From the NCBI RefSeq assembly GCF_009870825.1, contig NZ_WTWY01000008.1, positions 204,732-268,731 of the forward strand: DNA of 64,000 bases, written 5' to 3'. A program made the translations under genes and the position numbers. This DNA is from Paenibacillus sp. USDA918EY (GTDB taxonomy: Bacteria > Bacillota > Bacilli > Paenibacillales > Paenibacillaceae). Below the pieces are notes generated by a model. That model was not told where the DNA came from. It saw nothing but the letters and a program-made list of their open reading frames with translations, and made no database searches. Shown piece by piece: positions 59,500 to 64,000 of the stretch; position 1 is the stretch's first letter; each line of letters opens with the position of its first letter.

Positions 59500-61389
59500 T
59501 CAGCCCCCGTAGCTCTTTTTGTAATGGCTAAGCGCCAGAAGCGGCCAAATATAGCGGTAGCTGTGGTAATGGGAATAAAAGCTGCCGGGAAGGCCGGCGC
59601 CCGTCGGATAAGCGGATTTCCAATCGTCTTCATGCAACGATGCGATCAGTCGAAGGATTCCTCGATCCATATCGGGGGAGCGCTCCGGATGTACGGCGAT
59701 CAGCGCGTCAAGCGCCCACGCCGTTTGGGAAGGGGTGCTTGCCCCGAGCGGGACGTAACGCATCAACCGGTCGCTTTGGCAGGATTCGCCCCAGCCCCCG
59801 TCCGGGTTTTGTATGCTCCAAAGCCATCGGCTTCCTTTTTGCACCGTTTCATGGCCTGCCGGCAGCCCGGCAGCCCGCAAGCCTGTCAAAGCGGCCCATG
59901 TCCCGTAGATATAACAAACGCCCCATCTTCCGTACCAGGACCCCTCCTTTTCTTGATGGCGAACGAGCCATTCCGTTCCCCGTTTTACCCAATTATGTTT
60001 GACGTCAAGCCCGGCAAAACGGCCGAGATATTCCAACGTTCGTCCTGTGAGATCGGCCTCCGACGGATCGATGGCCGCCGATTTGGCGCCGTCGATCGCA
60101 AGCCAGGCCAGCAGCTCGTTGTCGGTGTTTTTTTCGAAGGCAGGCCAGCCCCCGTCCCGGTTTTGCATGGATATAACCCAATTCAAGCCGCGGTTCCACG
60201 AATCCCGGTATGCCGGGTCGCCATGGGACAAGGCGTGGATGGCCCGCAAGGCCGCCGTGGTATCGTCCACGTCCGGATTGATCGTGTTGGACTCCGAAAA
60301 TCCCCAGCCGCCGGGCACCGCGTTCGGATTATGAATGCTCCAATCCGCCGTTCGATGCTGTTGCTCGGACTTTAGGTACGAAGCCGCATGCCGCACCGAA
60401 GCGTCGTCGGCCGAAAGCCCGGCCTCCTGCAAAGCGTAGGAGCTGAGAGCCGTATCCCAAACGGTGGAGGGAGAGTTTTGGATCGTGGTTTTGCCGCCCA
60501 AACGGCACTGCATGGCGGTCAGTCCTTCCACGGCGCGCACGATGACCGGGTGCTTCGGTTCGTATTTCAAGGCAAGCAGGGCAAAGATCATAAGAATCGT
60601 GCTGCTGGCGTAGCTGTACAGCGTGCCGTCGGGTTCGATCCGCTCGAGCATGTAACGTTCGGCCTTGGCCGTTGCGGCTTCATGAATAAAACGCGGGGTG
60701 CCGATCAGCCTCGATAATCCGGATTGAATGTCCTTTTGCATGTCCCGGTATTGCTGAGGCAGAGGTTCCTCCGCGTCTTCGCGCGAAACCTTGAGATCGG
60801 AAAGATCGGGCGCATCGGCCGGCCTGATCGAAAAACGGCGATCCGCCATGATCAGCATCGGGGTGAGATGAACTCTGGAGTAACCGGAGAAGTCGAAATA
60901 ATTGATCGGAAAATAGCTGGGGAACAACAATATTTCCAGCGGGATCGCGGAAACCGATAAAGGCCATTTGCGCTGGCCGGTTGCGGCGAGCATCGCTTTC
61001 GTCAAAATGCCGTTTACTTGGCCGAGCCCGCCTTTGGAACGGATGTAACGTTTGGCTCTCTGAATCGGCCCGTCCTCCGAATGGCTATAGCCGGAATAGA
61101 GCAGGGCGTAATAGGCTTCCACCGATGCGGACAAATTCCCATCCTTTTCATCGGGGTACAGCTTCCAGCAGCCGTCCTCCTGTTGTTGGTTCAGGATGCG
61201 GTCATGCAGCTCCCGGATGATCTTTTCATTGGGGACGTCCAATATTCGCAAAAGAATGATCATGTAGGCGTCGATCGCGATGCCGTTTTCGAAGCAAAAA
61301 TGCCAGGAACCATCCTCCCGCTGCCTTTTCGTCAGGAAATCCGTCAGCTCCCCGATGGCCTCGTCGACCTTGATCAGCATGTCGTCCAT
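59500..61389 (-). CDS. sqhC: terpene cyclase SqhC (squalene-hopene/sporulenol cyclase family)
   Basis: Membrane-associated triterpene-type cyclase of 629 residues, closely patterned on Bacillus subtilis SqhC, which makes sporulenes from tetraprenyl-beta-curcumene. The acid motif D-x-D-D is Asp373-Val-Asp375-Asp376 in NPDVDDTTAALRAI. Several QW repeats are present (QREDGSWHF, QNRDGGWPAF, QEKEGSWYGRWGVCYIYGTW, QNPDGGWGES). GTLYSYASSTILMI also matches SqhC. GGAGGG lies 8 nt before the ATG. Single gene here; the C35 precursor synthases are not in the window. Confidence 0.92.
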   Translation of the reverse strand: MDDMLIKVDEAIGELTDFLTKRQREDGSWHFCFENGIAIDAYMIILLRILDVPNEKIIRELHDRILNQQQEDGCWKLYPDEKDGNLSASVEAYYALLYSGYSHSEDGPIQRAKRYIRSKGGLGQVNGILTKAMLAATGQRKWPLSVSAIPLEILLFPSYFPINYFDFSGYSRVHLTPMLIMADRRFSIRPADAPDLSDLKVSREDAEEPLPQQYRDMQKDIQSGLSRLIGTPRFIHEAATAKAERYMLERIEPDGTLYSYASSTILMIFALLALKYEPKHPVIVRAVEGLTAMQCRLGGKTTIQNSPSTVWDTALSSYALQEAGLSADDASVRHAASYLKSEQQHRTADWSIHNPNAVPGGWGFSESNTINPDVDDTTAALRAIHALSHGDPAYRDSWNRGLNWVISMQNRDGGWPAFEKNTDNELLAWLAIDGAKSAAIDPSEADLTGRTLEYLGRFAGLDVKHNWVKRGTEWLVRHQEKEGSWYGRWGVCYIYGTWAALTGLRAAGLPAGHETVQKGSRWLWSIQNPDGGWGESCQSDRLMRYVPLGASTPSQTAWALDALIAVHPERSPDMDRGILRLIASLHEDDWKSAYPTGAGLPGSFYSHYHSYRYIWPLLALSHYKKSYGG

Positions 61390-61786
61390 GGCTGAGTCCC
61401 TCCGCCGTTGTCGTTTTTAGCAGTATATGACGGCATGAAAACGGAAATGAGGATACTCCCGAAATACGATCGGGTTTGCTTTATTTGACCTATGTATTGA
61501 TGGCCGTTGCCGCTGCAGACCCTATAGCATTCTCTCAGGTATGGGACAGAAGATGGGCGAACAACGGTTTTTTATTACCGTCGAAATCAAGTGAAAAAGC
61601 TTGGATCATACGAATCCACGGGAGGTTTTGTCGAAAGTGTTGTAATAACATATATAATATATTAAATATGATATTAGGGGACTCATTTTATGGTTCGTTC
61701 GTTGCGGCAGACCGGGGAGGTGAACGGGAGGTAAAGCGCCGAATGATTGCCCCCGCCATTTTACGATAAGACGAGGTGGATTCATC
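61390..61786. other. intergenic region with promoter-like and riboswitch-like segments
   Basis: This 397-bp gap between divergent genes has no supported ORF. A TATAAT lies at 61653-61658 in a very AT-rich stretch, probably the promoter of the downstream gene. At 61531-61550 the sequence TCTCTCAGGTATGGGACAGA resembles the 3' half of a glycine riboswitch aptamer, but the matching 5' GGAGAG arm is missing. Confidence 0.35.
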
Positions 61787-63850
61787 GTGATCCGAAAGAA
61801 GCCGATTGTTATAAGTCTTGCCTTATTATGCACCCTTTCGTTGTCAGTGGGCGCGTCCGCGGAACCGGCTGCGCAGCCGCAAGGTCAGGCGCATACGATT
61901 TCATGGCCCGATCAACAGCAGCTCCCGACCTTCGCCAAGGTCAAGCGGCTGGAGGTTGCGGACATCTACGACGCGCCCGGCGATATCAAACTGCTGCTTT
62001 CCACCCTGCAAGGCATCGTGAATCGCAAGGAGCCGCGCATCTATCTGATCGAAAGCAAGGAGGAAGGCAAACTCACTTGGCTGAACGATTTGGAGGTTCC
62101 GTTTACGCAGCATGACGATTACTGGGACATTGTCAATGCATTCAAAAGCGAAGCGAAGGGGGTCATCGTCTACGATCCGCAGCTGCCGGATTCGATCAAC
62201 GTGGCGACGACGCTGGCCGGGTTGAAAAACGCCGTCGTGGCAAGCCCGGAATTGGCGCAAAAGCTGGCGGCGGCACCGTATCGTTTGCCTGTCATCGATG
62301 ACCTGCGGGGCCGCTTCAAGGATCGTGTGGACGCATACAGCTGGCAGTTTGACCATGTATGGGGCGAAACGACGCATCGGATGCTGATCGGATTAAGCCC
62401 CGACACCTCCATCCGCCTTCCGGAAGGCAATTTCGCGTCTTTCAAGACGATTGCCGAAGAACCGACGCAGGAACGCGACGCCAAAAACCGCAAGGAATAC
62501 GATCTCGATTTGTCGGGGTTCCTGGGCAAAGAGTCGGTTTACCTGCGCTTTGAGGACGCTTTTCCGCAGGACGGCTGGGGACCGGCGGTGCATGAAGTGA
62601 CGGTGAAAGCGGACGGGCAGGTCATTGCGCATTTCATCCCCGGCACGGCGGAAGAAGAACCTTATCTTTACGACCGGAACAACTCGCAGCTGTCGGCAGG
62701 CAACAACGGCCACCGTTTCGCCGACAACGGGCGTTATTTCGTGTATCAATTTAGCGCTCCGGCCGGAACGAAGCAGCTGACGGCCACCGTCGACATGTGG
62801 AATCAGTTTAAAATTTCGGCCAGCAATGTAAAGCCGGTTTCCTCCGATGCGAAAGAACCATACGGATTTTTGCGCGATTACGCCGTTGCGAACAAAGCCG
62901 CGGTGTTCTGGCTTGATTCGAACGTGCCGCAGGAAAGGGAGCTGTTCGAAAAGATGATGTCGGACGTCAAGCCGGGAACGCCTTATTTAGGCTGGTTCAG
63001 CAACGACGTCGCCGGGGAATTCAGCGGCGTTGAAATTACGTCGAGACATGGCGTATACGTGCTCGCGGCGGATTATTTCGGCAACATGACCGTCTTTTCC
63101 GGAACGAAAGCGAAACAAGCCAATCCGAAACCGGTCAAAACGCCAAAGCTGGAAAACAAAATTTATGTCACCTATACCTTTGGGGAAGGGGACAACCTTC
63201 AATACAACGAGCACCGGATGCGCGTTCTCTGGGATGACCCCAGCCGCGGGAAGGTGCCGATCAACTGGACGTCAAGCCCGCTGCTTTACGACGCCGCTCC
63301 AGCCATGTTGAACCATTACCTGGAAACGGCGACCGCAAATGACCGGCTCGTCGCCGGACCTTCCGGGGCGGGATATTTTTATCCGAACGCCTGGCCGGAC
63401 AACTCGTTCGCTAGTTTCCTGAAGCAGACTTATTCCTATATGAAAAAAACCGGCATGACGATCCCGTACGTGCTGAACCGGGTGGACGGCCAAAACTTGC
63501 CGCTTAGCGAAACGAAGGCGGCCGCTTACCGCGACGAGTACCGCGTCCCCGGCCTGATGCTGATGTATGACAACCCGAACAGCGTCGAAGTGTTGGACGG
63601 AGGCCTTCCCGTATCGACGCTCCGCGAAATCAGCACCGTGGCAGACGGCAAAAAGGTGCTTGCGGACGCCAAAGCGCACTGGGACGGCAACTCCCCGCTG
63701 TTCGTATCCATCGCCCTTCTGGCATGGAACATGACGCCTACGCAAGTCTACGAGTTGAACAGTTCGCTTGGACCCGAATTCCAAGCCGTGACGGCAGACC
63801 AATATTTTGCGCTCATCCGCCAAGCGAACGGCCTGCCGGCCAAACCGTAA
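61787..63850 (+). CDS. secreted GxGYxYP-domain protein (putative glycoside hydrolase)
   Basis: A 687-residue exported protein; signal peptide of about 26 residues (KKPIVISLALLCTLSLSVGA). The N-terminal domain begins VKRLEVADIYDAPGDIKLLL and TLQGIVNRKEPRIYL, typical of the GxGYxYP N-terminal domain. A beta-sandwich insert (about 225-350) with YLRFEDAFPQDGWGPAVHEV looks like a carbohydrate-binding module. The C-terminal domain has the name-giving GPSGAGYFYPNAW. GTG start with GAGGTGG 8 nt upstream. Catalytic activity for the family is predicted, not shown. The 150 nt after it hold nothing recognised. Confidence 0.85.
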   Translation: MIRKKPIVISLALLCTLSLSVGASAEPAAQPQGQAHTISWPDQQQLPTFAKVKRLEVADIYDAPGDIKLLLSTLQGIVNRKEPRIYLIESKEEGKLTWLNDLEVPFTQHDDYWDIVNAFKSEAKGVIVYDPQLPDSINVATTLAGLKNAVVASPELAQKLAAAPYRLPVIDDLRGRFKDRVDAYSWQFDHVWGETTHRMLIGLSPDTSIRLPEGNFASFKTIAEEPTQERDAKNRKEYDLDLSGFLGKESVYLRFEDAFPQDGWGPAVHEVTVKADGQVIAHFIPGTAEEEPYLYDRNNSQLSAGNNGHRFADNGRYFVYQFSAPAGTKQLTATVDMWNQFKISASNVKPVSSDAKEPYGFLRDYAVANKAAVFWLDSNVPQERELFEKMMSDVKPGTPYLGWFSNDVAGEFSGVEITSRHGVYVLAADYFGNMTVFSGTKAKQANPKPVKTPKLENKIYVTYTFGEGDNLQYNEHRMRVLWDDPSRGKVPINWTSSPLLYDAAPAMLNHYLETATANDRLVAGPSGAGYFYPNAWPDNSFASFLKQTYSYMKKTGMTIPYVLNRVDGQNLPLSETKAAAYRDEYRVPGLMLMYDNPNSVEVLDGGLPVSTLREISTVADGKKVLADAKAHWDGNSPLFVSIALLAWNMTPTQVYELNSSLGPEFQAVTADQYFALIRQANGLPAKP

Positions 63851-64000
63851 AATAGCCGTCTAAAGCGCGAAACAGGGGACGGCCCGATCCATGTCATTTA
63901 GTTAAGGCGCAGGGCCAAAAATCAAGAACAAGAGCAGGTTATCGATGATATGCTCCCATCATAGTAGACAGTAGAAAAAATAAAAACTTCTACTACTTCA

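Noticed and set aside
61476..61769. 97-residue plus-strand frame upstream of the GxGYxYP gene
   Set aside because: No ribosome site, low-complexity AT-rich centre containing a probable promoter; not credible as a protein.
1..64000. CRISPR arrays, rRNA genes, complete insertion sequences or prophage
   Set aside because: No regularly spaced direct repeats, rRNA sequence, intact transposase, integrase or phage structural gene was found on either strand.

Overview
The window is chromosomal DNA of a spore-forming, Gram-positive Firmicute, most likely Paenibacillus or a close relative. Gene order through the first 19 kb (fxsA-citZ-icd-mdh-pho genes-polA-mutM-ytaF-coaE-nrdR) follows the Bacillus citZ to nrdR neighbourhood. 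There is an alpha/beta small acid-soluble spore protein, a gerK-type germinant receptor operon, and many ABC sugar importers made only of a binding protein and two permeases, as is typical of Paenibacillus. Species was not determined.

Region 1 (1-23.4 kb) is conserved core: an acyl-CoA thioesterase, FxsA, the three TCA genes, a small membrane protein, a stress-type SDR, a YfbR-like nucleotidase, phosphate signalling (phoR, phoP, a CBS-chemoreceptor-like fusion, pstB, phoU), polA, mutM, ytaF, coaE, a lytic transglycosylase, a spore protein, nrdR, and an ugpAEB-like importer. Two near-identical Pho-box promoters precede phoP and pstB.

Region 2 (23.5-27 kb) starts at a tRNA-Ala(GGC) gene. The last 42 bp of the tRNA are repeated exactly 2,520 bp downstream, bracketing a very AT-rich segment with one membrane-anchored protein of unknown function and no integrase. 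Next to it is a small membrane protein/HTH regulator pair.

Region 3 (27-35 kb) is a carbohydrate locus: a membrane-bound AraC-type regulator, an LplB/LplC/LplA-like importer and a GH29 alpha-L-fucosidase.

Region 4 (35-54 kb) is accessory DNA. It holds six TetR, one LysR and one MarR regulator, nearly all beside an oxidoreductase, hydrolase or acetyltransferase, with palindromic operators in the shared promoter regions. It also carries two paralogous orphan solute-binding lipoproteins sharing an upstream element, broken nitroreductase and hydrolase genes, a decayed tRNA 3' end, and three copies of a stem-loop with conserved loop and covarying stem (23.6, 45.5 and 49.9 kb), which I read as scars of tRNA-targeting elements.

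Region 5 (54-64 kb) returns to spore and envelope functions: a gerK-like A-C-D-B operon with a small D subunit, a secreted helveticin J-like protein, a sporulenol-type terpene cyclase (sqhC) and a secreted GxGYxYP-domain protein. The best candidates for undescribed biology are the tRNA-Ala mini-island with its single cargo gene, the conserved-loop stem-loop family, and the twin orphan lipoproteins with a shared control element.
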